Source: Dipylidium caninum (taxonomy: Eukaryota > Platyhelminthes > Cestoda > Cyclophyllidea > Dipylidiidae). Taken from it: DNA of 64,000 nucleotides. The position numbers and the translations under genes were made by a program. Shown here in pieces: positions 24,868-38,230 of this stretch. Each line of letters begins with the position of its first letter. Position 1 is the stretch's first letter. The notes below the pieces were generated by a model. It was given only the letters and a program-made list of their open reading frames with translations. It searched no databases and had not been told where the DNA came from. The DNA lies in contig QEYB01001296.1 of the NCBI GenBank assembly GCA_017562135.1, positions 558,001-622,000 of the forward strand. Direction: 5' to 3'.

Positions 24868-26039
24868 TTAGGTGTCGTACAGACATTCGCTTTTTCCGGC
24901 TTTGGTGACTACTTTAACGAGACTGCCGGATTTTGGGCGCGTTTTGCCTTGAATCCAGTCAAACAATAGCCTGAAACAACAATAAATAAAATCGGAACAT
25001 AAAGTCCTGATCGGCACAGCTAACTCACCCACCCATTAACAAAGTCAAGTGGCGTCCATGTAGAGGTATCTCCATTGGGCATGCATTTTAGATTCATGGG
25101 GGTTTTCAGTGTGTCACTGTCAGCAGAAATAAGTAATAATCCCAAATACTGATTATTAAAACAGCTTTTCTGCTTATTACCCACAGGAGAAGAGCGATCA
25201 CGGAAACGCGGGGGGGCATTCCACTTCCAGGGCCGGCTAGGCTCGAAGTCAATTGATGAACAGCCGCCTTTGCTAGGCCATAACCAATCATTCCTAAAAT
25301 TGTGGCTAACATAAATTACTATGATCTCCTCTGATTTAATGAATCCATTGGGGAGAAGGTAACACGTAAATAATAAAACCTGACTTTGAAAAGGTAGAAA
25401 ACAAAGGTCATGGGTTAGTAAGAAGGCTGGCAGGTTTGGAATTACAACAGACCATTACCAGGGGTAGCGTTCAAAGCAAACTGAGAGCCGCAAAGAGCGA
25501 ATAAACCATCGGGGCGGAGATAAGTGGAACTGATTGACGCAGCGATGGTTGACGACCACACACACTGCTTCAGGGAAGTGTCAACGCTTCTAATGAAGCC
25601 TAAAAGGTAGAGTAATAGCAGGTGCCGTTTTAGATCATAGTTCATTTCAGCAGTTGTAATAGTCGAAAAAGTATACAGTAATTCCATTTCAAATACTACG
25701 TCGAGACATAGTGTGGGTGAGTAAAAAAAGCACCTTCACTTGCGCAATTACCACCAACCCAACCACCCGCGACACACAATACTGCATCAACAAGTGTCTT
25801 ATTCAATATCATTTTCATGCCAGTAGCAACTTCATCGTATTGTCCCTCCAAAGAATCACGTTTTGTGATAATGACGTTTGCATCGGCTTCAGGATTTTCT
25901 CTGAACCCTAGAGAACAAACCCACTACTAAGGGTCAACTTTAAGAAATCGTGACATACAGATCCATTTTTTCTTAAAAAGGAGACGCACGAGGACCCCAA
26001 TGCACCAGTTCCCCCGTACACGATCACTCTAAGCGGCAT
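24868..26039 (-). CDS. QDPR: Dihydropteridine reductase (quinoid)
   Basis: NADH-dependent reductase that regenerates tetrahydrobiopterin, the cofactor of tyrosine and tryptophan hydroxylases; cytosolic, SDR family. Six exons with matching phases (26039-25959, 25923-25734, 25599-25459, 25293-25185, 25116-25033, 24970-24868) make 235 residues; human is 244. Start [17 protein letters not shown] carries the Rossmann glycine motif. Then come the [10 protein letters not shown] strand, [27 protein letters not shown], the catalytic YGLAK (Tyr-x3-Lys) in [36 protein letters not shown] and the tail [19 protein letters not shown]. All active-site features are present, so the enzyme should work. The first intron (25924-25958) is 35 nt. 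In a flatworm this cofactor would serve serotonin and catecholamine synthesis. Confidence 0.95.
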
Positions 26040-27953
26040 CAAAGACGCGGCCGGCGTACTAAGCGCCAATAAAAGCGCGCCAACTCTGGAACACAAGTCG
26101 TCGATAGATTATAATAATATGCAAGCAAAATTTTCTCCACTTTTCTCTCTTTAGAAATATATTTCCCAATCATGTGCATGCTAAAAAAATTTACTGGGGC
26201 AGACAACTTAATAAGTTGCGGAAAAATCAGCTTAAATCATATGCTAGCATTCTCTTTATACTACGGCTGTCGAATTAATGCATTGTAAGAAGTGGGGTTG
26301 TGACATGCACTCCCAATGGGCAAGTACTGCGGAAATGCATCGTTTAATCTTCATCATTGCTCATTTGCACCCAGGCAAAGTATTAAGATCGAGTGGCCCT
26401 TACAGAGCATATACAATCCAGTAACGATTATTTGCCGATGGTAGGTTAATTAATTTTGATATTGAGGATAGAGATTTGAGTAAGGAAATACGGTGTTTAA
26501 TGAATATATTATAGCTCTCAGTTGTAAATAATTTCAGGGAAGTGTATTAAACAGTTGCCATTGATGAATATCGAATTTGACCTAATTATATGCTAATAAG
26601 GAAGTAACAAGTCTCATCCTTCCTTGCAATTTCAGTTTTTCGCAAATATCGTTACATATACTAATTTATACCAGAAATATTTTTTTCTACTGAGCACCAT
26701 CCTTCTTGTCAATACCTATCCTCTGGCTTTGTACGTGTTATTCAATATCCTGGCCGAGTTAGTTGTAGACCCAGGCCTAACTATCGATATTATTCATTCA
26801 ATACTACCAGTAAATATACAGTAACAGTATTGTCGAGCGCTTAATAACCGTTGTGAAATGCAAGGTAACCGCGTGAAACGCACAACATAGCTGCTTTCTC
26901 TTTCGTGCAACAGCAAGTAACTACGTTCTCCGAAAATATAATGCACTAGGGAAGAAGACTAGGCTTTATATCTCGAAATGAACGCGCCTATGGGTACCGA
27001 TGGAAAGGGACTAGGACATTCTGCATGACGATTTTCCAATATTAACCATTTCGTAAGTTGAGTGAAGAGGTTAAGGATCACCTTTATTAAGGCATCATAT
27101 TAACATAAAGTACACTTACTCTTATGTTTTGTCATCACTTAGAAAGTGACAAGACTTATCGATACAGTAGGCCACACCAATACCATTCCACATAAACCCT
27201 CCTTAACCCTTTCATTCACCCCTGGAAACTCAAGTTTAGTCGTCCTTTTCTGCTGTATACTTGTTAGCACTTTGAAGACTCACGTAATCGAAACTCCCAT
27301 CACCGCGTGTTCCACACACGTCTGCTTAGTCTACCCATATAATTGTCTTTACAAGGACAATGGACTGTTTGTGGCAGTCGCTTACTCGTTTTTGAATTAA
27401 CACGAACTACTATGGTTTTTTTGGGTACTGACACAAATGGACATGTTAAAGCGCCGGTTGCTGGCCCCCGAGATGAACAAAACAGTCAACCGAACAATAA
27501 TCGAACCTTATTGACAACGAAATGCCATCTGATCACAAATAGCAGTATTGAAAGGTACGCAGGAGGAAAATGTAAGCATGCTTATAAATTGTCAAAATCA
27601 GGTCTTATGTTGACATTCTGGAAAGTGAGGAGATGATTATCGGAGAATGGAGGACTCCATAGTCAAATAAAAAAATAAGAGTAAGTGAAGTTAGTATGAT
27701 GGGTATTGACGGATACAATCCATATAAGCACTTCATCAGGCCTGTGGGGAAGAAAGTGTTTCAGAATTTGTCTAATTGGAAATCTTTAAAGTGCTTCTCA
27801 GGTGACGAGAGACGCAGAATGCGGGAGGAAATGAGTTGTGAAGGGAAGCACGCTATCAAAGAATACCTAGAATATGAGGTTCTTATGTTTTTTGTACAGT
27901 CATATGAAACACAAAAGAGGCACTCATCGGAAACATGATGGAAGGTAAATTAA
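26040..27953. other. Intergenic stretch upstream of QDPR and downstream of FAM13
   Basis: About 1.9 kb containing the QDPR promoter and the FAM13 3' UTR. Short open frames (for example 27343-27636 and 27696-27938) have no recognised motif and no convincing splice chain. Confidence 0.4.
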
Positions 27954-30900
27954 CTAAACTTTGGCTGATCGGGCCTCCAGGAGTCGCTCTAAACTGGTGA
28001 GACGGGCTTTCAACATTTTATAACGCAGATATTCTGGATTCAAAGGCTGTCGATCTCCTATTTCCACCTTCCGTCCTACATCATGGAAGTACAACACGAA
28101 ACTTACAAATAAAAGATCACACAAGTATGAAAAATTTTGTGTCAGGGAAAATACATTGTGTAAAACGATTTTAAAATGTGTTATACGTAACCCTACCATG
28201 TTTTTTTTCAAAATCGTGTTCAAATTCCTTAAGGAACTTCTGCAGCATCTTTTTCGATTCTTTGACAGAATTAAGTTCCATTTGAAGTTCTGAGAACGTG
28301 AATTCCGCGTACTTCGCAACATAATCGACGATAGCCTGATCACTGAAAATAAAAGCTAATGTCAAAATATGCGTAAAAAGCTTCATTAAAATAGGAGGAA
28401 CTAGGGAATTAAGAGATTTAACATTGCGCATTTTACCACAACGTACAGTGGCTTCCCTGATTCAGGATCATCTCCGGCAAGGCCGCCGTGGTTCTGTTGT
28501 TGTTGATGGCGTCGATGCGAATAATAGGAGGCGGGAAATAGAGAAAGTTGACGTGGAGGATGTGAAAGCGGTTGGCTATGGTCGTCTTTGAAGGTAGAAA
28601 TTAACCATTGTTGCCGTGGAGATGCCGTCAAGACAGGCATATCTGCGCAGAGGTGACGAGACTGACTCCGGGTTCGTTCATACGTCGGTGACGGGGATGG
28701 CTGTAGTAAAGGGTTTTGGTTGACGGGCGTCCGTCTTCCAATCGTCTGCTCTTCCTCCTCATTCTCCTCTCCCTCTTCTTCCTCCTCTTCGTTGTCTGAA
28801 CTCCTCTTCTCCCCGATTGCTTCTTCAGTAATCTTTCCCGCATCTTACTTTGTCGTAATGTTTCTCGGCCAAGTGTCTCGGTTCTTCGTGCCGCCATGGA
28901 GATCGTATTCGCTGCCCACACAGTCGCCTTGAAATACCGAGTGATCCGACTGGAAATGAACATTGTTAAAGTGTACCACCTGCCGGTGACTGGGGAAGAA
29001 GGGCACATTATTCCGGAAGCTCACATTAAATAGTACTGACAGAATGTGCCTCGAGCGACGACTCAAAATTAATTCAACACATCTATGGAGGTGCTGTAGC
29101 AAGAATGGATAAGCACTGAAGTAAAAAAATCTTGCCACCCATGTATGCTACTTCTCAGTATGTGGGACAGGCTTCTTTAAATGCTAACTTGGAAAGATTA
29201 AGTCGAGATTGGAAATGCCTCTACATTTGTTCTGCATGCAAAGGGCCGGTGCAGAATCGAAAAATCAAGGAGATGCAAGAGTAGAAGAAGAGGGTGTGAC
29301 ACCTACACCACTCATCAGATATCTTCGAGTTGGCAGAGGTCACGAGGCTAGTGCAGAGGCTGGAAACGGTGGAGTAATGGAATTGGGGGCAGTCAGAGTT
29401 GTCAATAGAGGGGCTGTGGTGTCTCACCAACAACGGATCACCCGCGCCGCCACTCGTAAGTTCTCCGAACAGCGCTGCCGAGGGCACATGTTCGGAGTGA
29501 TTTGACTGTGATGTGACCGACTGAGCTGCGACAGGATCCAGCATTTCCGGTGGGGCAAAGATGCGTGCAGGCGTGCTGGGGCTGCAGCACTGGTCTTTGG
29601 TTGCGCCCGCCAATAGTCGCTTAATACACCGATAACGGTCGTATACCGGACGCATTACCACACGGTCGTTCCTCTCACGAGGTCGTCCGTAAGCGGTCTC
29701 GAAAGCCAACAGAGCGCGTTGTATGGCTTGCTTCTCCGTTTCCAACTAAAAGTTAAACAGCCTTCCGTAAAGGCACTGAATTCATATGACCGTTAATTTT
29801 TGACAGTTCTATTCACATATGAAAATGGGATAAATTGCCAAATTTTCTTGAAAGGAGCATATACTTTAAATGTCAAATATTTCTTTTGCACATAAGGGTA
29901 TATAAATTCTGAAGAGCATAAAAAAGTGCCAAGACATTCAATAATTTCCCTATTCACTTATGGAACAGTCAAACAGGCTATATTTACCCACCCAGCATGC
30001 TCCAACCATTTCCCACTGAAAATCTCTCATTGAAGCCAATGTGAGAAATAAAAAGTGCTTACAGTGCTATAAGCCATTCAGTCACAACAGAGCATGCAAA
30101 ATTTCAAAAAGGACCTATGTTCCATGAATTTTTTGAGGGAGAACTTACATTACAAAAAGATACATCCAGTGGAAAAAAACTTTTGTCTCAGATACGACAA
30201 ATAGATAGGATAAATAAGCCGAGATTTCGATAAAAGTTTACTGAAAAGAGGCTTCCATTAGACTTATTGCTAAACCACTGCTACAATTGGAGAATAATAA
30301 AAAAGATACTAAAGTAGGAAATTGTACTTTCAAGTTTGATACTAGGAATAAGACGAATTAAAAATGACTCGGTCACAATCAGAATATTGCGATTAAAATC
30401 TACGGGAGGAGTGAGATGTTTCACATCCGAGAAGTAGAGAGCACTAACCTCCAGAAGGGTCATGTCAAGCAGTCGTTCGGGGCGATTTGCACTCCGACGT
30501 TTTTCCGCGAGCTTTTGCATCATTTCGACGTAGGCTTCCACCACGCAATCCATTCGACGAGGTTCCTTAAGCGAGTGGGTAGAAGTTCTAGATTTTGAGA
30601 GACCTCCTAAATCTGCCTCGCCTATCGCGAGTTGACCGTGGAAGTAACTCCCTTCCGTCCCCTCCGACGCTGACACAACCGTCTTCTTGTCTGTTGACGG
30701 TCAAACAGTAAATAAAGAAGGGAAACAGTATCATATTAAGTCAATGTACCATCACTTCGAAGGAAAGAAATAAGTCACATGATCGTTGTCGGTATACGTA
30801 GTCGTTTAATGGTTATTCTCTACCTGCGTGCGCCGATATAAACTATTTTAATTCAAGAACTTATTTTAATGATATTGCCACATAACTAGAGAGGTAAGAT

Positions 30901-33900
30901 GGTTTTACGAAGTGTTAAAGGCTATGCTTCGCGTTGGATTCAGTTTGATTAATATCCTCCGGGAATGAGGTTTGGCCATATAGTGAGCCAAAGTAGGTGG
31001 ATAGAGAATGGTGCGCCAGTATTCATGTACTTTTCCCCTTCATGATGAATATCTTCGGACATTCCAGACAATTTGCCTGTCATTTTTTAAAAAAATTAGG
31101 CGACTGTAGAAAAGCACTGGATGTCCATTAAAACTATGTCGTATACTTTGGGGGGTTGCGTAGGGGACAGAAAATGAGTCTTATCAACCAACATAGACCT
31201 TCCCCAAGGTCAAAAATGCCCATTTTAGATTCAGAATGAAGAACAATGAAAGTTATTGATGTTAGTTAAGTAAGAAGAGTTTATGTTACCTTTCAGTAGT
31301 ATAAAATTTTTAGGAGCGTGCCCAGCCCCCTAGATTAATAACAACGGCAAAAGATAAAATCAGAAATAATGGAGAGAAGGCTGAGTAATTGGATTATGGT
31401 GAGGACTTAAGGTGAAAAATAAGAGACGGTTAAAGAGGAGTTTGTTCGCATTAGTTACATGAACCTAATGCACAGACGGTAAAGGCAAACGCACGGAAAG
31501 AAAATAAAATAGGATCGACATAAAACACTGAGTATGGTTTACTGAGTTTTCGAGAACGAATGCCATCCTGATACTGAACAGACCTCCCGTCACTCGTGGA
31601 CAATAAATTGGGGAGGACAAAGAAATGATGCTTATCTCCTGGTGAATTACTGCATGGCAATGAGACAATCTCAGGAAGGGAAAAAGGAAATGCAAATAGG
31701 CCGATCGCTTATGAGAGTTCATGTAGTCTGCACCACAGTGATGCTTTCGTTCAGAAATACTTAAAGTACGTACTCATAATACATTTCGAGAAAGCATGAA
31801 AGCAGTGAATATACAACGGAACACCGAAAGTGACACCACCATGAGTTGCAAATAAGAAAAATTTACAGAGTGATATAGAAATAATGAACTGCTTTTGAAC
31901 GATAACTTTCCAGTCCGGCAGCTTGTGAAGACGTGAGTCAAACAATCAAAGTGGAAAACATGCAGAATATGGCAGTGCGTACAATTGAGATGTAACACCG
32001 ATTTCAATCTAACTAGAACACCAAGACTAGACCTAAGAGGATGAAAGATACGTGGGGAATGTCAAAAAACTTGGTCGTTGGGACAAAATACAGTTTTGGA
32101 CACATTAAAAGGAGGGTCATGTAATAAAAACAACCTGTAGTGAGAAAGTCGCGTACTTTCATTTTGTTATGCAGTGTAAAAACACAACAACATACCTGAA
32201 TCAGAGGCTCGTGGCAAAATGGAGTGCATTGCGGATGCAATGACCCCCACGTCTTGTGGTTCCACGGTTTCTTCAACGTCAATATCGCCAGAATGGGGGC
32301 TCAGAAGACTAGTTGTGGGATTCGCATACACCTGACTGACCTCCTCCGAAGATAACCCCGCAAATGCCGTTCGCGACTGGGAAAGTTTGAATGAAGGCGG
32401 TATTTGAAGTTGAGATTCGAGAAATTGGCGAACATGTGTGCTAGAATCGACGTTACCGCCATTAAGTCGTTTCCCAAGAAAGCGAGGGTTGGAGTCCATT
32501 TGGGGTGTGAAGGTTTGCTGGTGTGGATTAGAGCTCTTCATATCATAAAAGATGCAAATCAGGCAATTATTCGCAAAAAAATATTTTACTTTTACATTTT
32601 TACAGATATTCCAAGTTGACAGCCATATTAAGAGCTGAAGACTGATGTGCTCCTTTCTTCGTTCTTCAGTATTACTCCCCTCTAGCACAATAAGCGCCTT
32701 TCAATCAACGGGTAAAAATGCCAATGGTCTGATCACGTTACATCCCCTCTACCTAACGTAAAAGTTCTGGTTAAACAACAAGCCTCACTGGAAAAACCGA
32801 TTCAGTGTGATCATAGGAGCACCTGCAAAACGGAATAAGGAAAAGTATGGGAGTGATAAAGGAGATTATGACCCTTTAATTGCACTATTTTTGAAACAAT
32901 ATGATTATATTACGTGATCAAGTCTTCCCAACTTTTTACAGAAACTAAAAACCAATCATACTTCTAAAATTGGCCTAACTTTAAAGGAAATTCTACAAAC
33001 ATAAAATAAATGTACGATTATTGGCCGTGGCATGGCGAAAAAGGCCAATGGAAAGTGAGAAATATTCCTGTGGGACTGCGAATTTCAGTTAAAATAAATT
33101 CATTAAAAAAAAATCAAAAAATTGCATGTGTATTGCCAATAAGCTTTAAGTTCTACAAACGCGACTCCAAATTTAAAAACCGATTTGATTCAGATAAAAA
33201 TAAGTTAGCACAAATATTTGGTGAATAAATTTGAATGAAGGCTCTAGAATAAAAGAAGATACAGATAGAAGAAAATGAGGACATACGAAGTTGAAAGGAG
33301 AGAGGAGAGAGACAACGGGTCTGACGGCCAGCTCGTCGAGCCGATTAGAGTCGGCATGAGGAGAGGCAACGGTAGTAGCACCTTGGGCGAGTGGATGATA
33401 CCCGCTGCGACGGTTGGATGGCAGGGCGTGTTGGCGTACGCAGGCGCGCAAGCAGGCCTGCAGGGTGGTCGAGAGCTGCTCAGCAACGCCGGTAGCCAAA
33501 TGCATTACTACGGCCTGTTTCTCCGTGTTAGATGGATTAATTGACAATCCATGTTCCGGACTGGGGTGTTCTAACCCTCTGAAGGTCAGAAACAGATTCT
33601 GTCCATGAGAAGACCTTAAAATTGGCCTAGTCCGATAGGAAAACTACGTGTTTAATATTTCCAGTGATTTGACGGTAGACTTTGATTCCATCATACCTAT
33701 CACTGTGTAAAAAGCATAAATAATAAGGTGGCGGAATATGTTGGGTGTTTAACTGGACCAATCCCATACCTCTAAAATTTCGAAATTGTGTCAAACTTTA
33801 TATTACCCGTACCAATAACTAGTTCATAATTCTCCGTGCCTTCCAATGGCATAACAGAGATGAGTGTTAAAAAGATTTTGGAGATTGTAAGGCCATAAAA

Positions 33901-36900
33901 AGAGTGAGTTGAGATGAAAAAGCAAAATAGGTCACAGTGAATATATCCCAAACAAATGTTGAAATGCATGCTCAAATAATTCGTCGATGCAACTAATGTA
34001 AGTTTACAGAGATAGATATTTCAAACAAGTGACAGTGAGAACTATTGCTTATCCCTGATGATAATGCAAATATTGGAAACGGGATTAAAACCAAAAATTT
34101 CCCATGATTTTTATTGAGCAAATTGAAAGCAAACGGCTTAAGGAGAAAAGCAAAAAGCGCTTAGTGGAATGAAAATAAAACAATTATTGGACATGAATTT
34201 GGTTAAAACCAATGTAAAACAAATAGACAAATTAAGGGTATTATTCGGCATAACAAATAACCATTGAATAAAATGGAGTTTACAAACTCTACATGTTATT
34301 CTGCCTATGATAGGATAGCAAAGAATGCAAAGCCAAGAGGACAATGTTCCAACAATAACTAAGAATGCTACATTGTTATTAATGGATAATGTCAACTGCC
34401 TTCTGCTGATAAGTATATAGATGGGCATGAGATAAGAAAATATTATTTTATCCGAATATTCAGATGTCTCGCGATATTACCATCGACATTTGAGTTCATT
34501 ATGGTGTTATCGCGCACGTGGGTCATGGGAATAGAATGCGAAGAAGCTCAATTGCAACACTTTTAATAGTCGTAAACACGAGTGAGTCAACAATAACACA
34601 CACACACACACACACACGTCAACCATGCTCAACTGCACGAGAGGAGCACGCTCCCAATTAGACTTGGCGACCGTTTTCAGCTTTCAAACGAAACAAAGAA
34701 TTAGGGGTGGAGGAAGAGCAGAAAGGGCCCACGGAGAAATGTAAGCGAAACAGCGGTCACCCTGGAACCACCAGCCATTATGATAAAATTGTCCAATTAC
34801 AATGAATATTTGTGCTGGAGTTTTCTATATGGGCTTTGGTGTTACAAAGAATAGAAATGTATACGCGGGAATTAAAAGTTATTAGCAATTTGCAGGGACT
34901 GGAAAAGTGTTTCAAGAATAAAATAAAATCATTAGGAAAGCACTTGTGTAGCCGTCCTTTATTGTTGAGCTTAATCTCTCCACCATGGCCACCACTAAAC
35001 TGTTAAAAACAGTAAATTTCAAGACAAACACCTTCTAACCTCACTAGAGATGCTCGAACTCACAAGGCATGGTCTTCCACGGCTGCCAGTCAAAATATTC
35101 GGAAAAAAGTAAATTTTGAAGAAATAGAGTAACCACGCTATAATAATGGGAACAAGGGAAACTGACATTGTTAGCCTCCAGATTTATACAGCCAGGTGAA
35201 TGACAAGGTAGGCTATCTCCGAGAGGGACAATCGAAATTGTCTGCATAAGCCTAAAGTTGACTGCTGCCAGTCCGAATAGCACCACGCAAAAAATGATCA
35301 AGCTCACCAATAAGTTCCAAGTAGAATTTTCAGATAAATACGTGGAAGAATTGATGGGTCTCACATTGGTAAAATATTATATGGAAAAGGCAAATGTTCT
35401 GGATGCACTCATAGTATAGCCTAATATTCCTTTTTATGAAGACAACACGAGTTCAAGCATAAGAATGGTGTGAAGGGTGCAGGTTAACGATTTGTCATTC
35501 TCAAAATCCTTACTGAATATAGAAAACTATAGTTATATTAGAAATTGAAAAGGTATCTGAAATTAGATAACCTGGCAGTGCTTTTAAAGAAAACAAAATG
35601 AAAAACGCTCGAAGAAAGGATAGTTAATAAAAAAGGGCATGAGTAAAATACCCCTTGATCTGGAAAAAAAGATGCTGGAGAAGATTAATTGCATATATCC
35701 TCGTGACACGCGTCGATGCCACAGGCCTTAAAATAAATGGTCACAAAAACGATCAACAATTTCTCAAAGCGATATTCTAGTTCAAGGAAGAAATAAACAA
35801 CCATGCTAGAAAAGCAGTAAATCAATGGAAGACAGCGAGAGGACGCTCTTCCAGTAAGTGGAGCAAAAAGTGGGACCGCGCCTCGCTGAAAAATGCCCTT
35901 AATAAGCTAGATGCAGCAGTCGATTCAACCATTTGAATAAACTCGACCAAACAAAGATTTAACATTCGTGCCCAAAGATAAAATTGAGGTCATGCCCAAT
36001 TAAAAATGTACCAAAAAATCCTTAGAATGCCGGGATATTTTAAGCATCCTTAACTCGCATAACTGTATGAATGATTTATTAAAGGTGAGGAAATACATAT
36101 AAACAAGTAGTCGACGAGAAAACAACGTAACGAATGCCCATTAATGTAAAGCAAGAGTCACTTACGCATCAACAGATAAAGAATTACTGGCGGTGTCTGT
36201 GTCAAGAAAAGTGTACTGCTTAACGTGAAATCGATTTGTTCGTGATTGGTGATTGTCAAGAGATCGCTGAGAGACTTCTATTTGGGAGTTCACCGACATG
36301 CTTTCTCGATCTAAGAGCCTAGTGTAGCCGAGAGCCACACCACCATGTTTAATATTCAAAAGAGGAGCTGAGGGAATCTCGACGGTAGACTTTCGCGTGA
36401 ATATAACGTCTGACCGTTCCACCAGTTCACTCATTATTTGATTTATCATACGGCTGACATGCCAACACCTAAAATGTAGGAAATGCAAGCATCTGCAAGC
36501 CCCTTCACAATATTTTGCGAATAAGTTAATGAAGAAGTAGATAAGAACAATAGAATGTGAGGTGCTTAATTAAAAAGCAGAGATCATACTGGCTGGCTAC
36601 TTCAAGTGGTTAACAGTTCATTTATCAAACAGGAACATCCGGACCCGAAGTCAGGGTAAAAATAAAGATGAAGGCAACACAATGATCCTTTAGCGAAAAG
36701 CAGAAGACAAAATGAAACACGTAACAATGCAATAAGTTAGCATTGACTATTCAACGCCATAGGGGAATGTGTAATAAAGAACATGTACATAAATGGGACA
36801 ACGTTCCTGTCATACATGGAGAAATATTGAATACTATTATACTTGATATTTCAGGACCACTACTTGTCCTAGTTTACAACTTGATATAATCTTCGAAATG

Positions 36901-38230
36901 ACCGACTCCATAAATTGAAATATGCTTTATTATCAAACATGGTATCGATTTCAGTGGATGTATAAGAAATACTTCCCAAGTTTACACCCTGAGGTTCAAA
37001 TAGAAAGGAGGATGAGTATACTATTCGAAGTGCGTCGAATAGCGATATCACGACAATTTTTACAAAGACCAGATTCAAACAGCAGAGAGATGAAAAACAA
37101 TTAATGAGAAATTCAGACTTGGAACGAAGTAATGTAAACCTGATTTTCTAGGTTAATAGTATCAAGGATATACCTCGAATTCTTGCGGGCAACGAAAGAC
37201 GTCAGGACCGAACACAATACCGAGAGATGTACTATTCATCTTATTTTGGGTCTGGTATTGTATCACTTGATGAAGGAAAAGCAGCATAAATATTCAAGAA
37301 GGTGGTAATTTGGCGGAGGGAGCGAACGAATAGTGCACTCAATTAACACAAACGAGTCCTTGGAAGGCAAACTATAATTCTTTCGCAAAATTAAAAAAAA
37401 TTCAAAAGTTTGATTTTGCAAGTCAAAACGAGTCGGAGAAATCCGACATCCAAAAAGTGTAAGATGGGATTATCCAGTATTAGACTAGTAAAACTAATAT
37501 TAATAAGCAACGTTGATATACAAGACAGAATAATATCTTTAAGTAGTTGGGGAACATGATTAAAAATATATCAGCACATAAAGACAAAAATCAAAGATCC
37601 TATACTGAGATGTATGAAGTAATCTATGAAATCTGCGGTGAACGTCATTTCTATGATTTTGAAGAAATTCCGAAAATTGAAACTATTTCAATGAATAGGA
37701 CTTGTTTTAAAAAATGAAATATATTTCGATGAGATTTAAATAATGTTTGAGGCTTGACATTAACTTGGCATGGGTTAAAACCACTCACAATATATCGAAC
37801 ATAAAAGAAACCATACCTCGAGCAGTTTTTTAGTATGTGGCGGAGGAACCAATCCACTAGGAAGTTCTCTGAGAAAAAGCTTGATAAGGCTGGCAACAGA
37901 ATGAACATCACCATATCGCTCAAGATGAGCTAGAAAGAGATCGCCATCTGTTGACGTGGCTGAGTCTGCAGCATTTCGAAGATTTTCCACCACTCGTTTG
38001 TTACCGTTAACTCGGAATACTCCTTTAGTATGAAGCCCACCGACGGCACGAAGAAATGCACACATTTGCATCATAACAAGGGGTACGCTTTGGCCATCTC
38101 TGGAGCACAATTCATCTAAGCCAACACCGAAACATCCGGATACAGTAGTACTTAACCCGTTGGTTTTCGTGTTTATCGCGGAGGTAATATTGCGCCGATT
38201 AAGATTGGAGGCACGGATGCACTTCTCCAT
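27954..38230 (-). CDS. FAM13A: FAM13-type RhoGAP-domain protein
   Basis: Large protein with an N-terminal Rho GTPase-activating domain and the FAM13 C-terminal helices. It is related to vertebrate FAM13A/B; which paralogue is undecided. Exons: 38230-37817, 37682-37606, 37371-37174, 36468-36166, 33578-33287, 32535-32196, 30690-30449, 29745-29428, 28949-28849, 28803-28447, 28342-28197 and 28075-27954. RhoGAP is shown by GVFRVNGNKRVVENLR (arginine finger kept), VASLIKLFLRELPSGLVP, NHRNDVHRRFHRLL, PPNYHLLEYLCCF and SLGIVFGPDVF. The FAM13 part is shown by QKLAEKRRSANRPERLLDMT, ALLAFETAYGRPRERNDRVV, MRPVYDRYR, an acidic stretch, and KYAEFTFSELQMELNSVKES then PLNPEYLRYKMLKARL. The frame breaks near 37277 inside the third exon, and its junction to 36468 does not fit phase, so that exon is uncertain. 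Introns range from 45 nt (28804-28848) to 2.6 kb. Confidence 0.9.
34596..34617. repeat. (AC)11 microsatellite in a FAM13 intron
   Basis: Perfect dinucleotide run of 22 nt inside the 2.6-kb intron 33579-36165. The rest of that intron is AT-rich without recognised exons. Confidence 0.9.

Noticed and set aside
28628..29008. 126-residue basic minus-strand frame (Arg/Lys-rich)
   Set aside because: It is the wrong frame of the FAM13 acidic stretch; the correct frame reads a Glu-rich run and matches neighbouring phases.
33244..33544. Overlapping open frames on both strands at the same place
   Set aside because: The minus frame starting at 33578 fits FAM13 phases exactly; the plus frames are its shadows.
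37211..37245. Possible 35-nt intron inside the FAM13 RhoGAP exon to explain the frame break
   Set aside because: It has GT-AG ends, but removing it would delete the conserved QNKMN segment of the RhoGAP domain.
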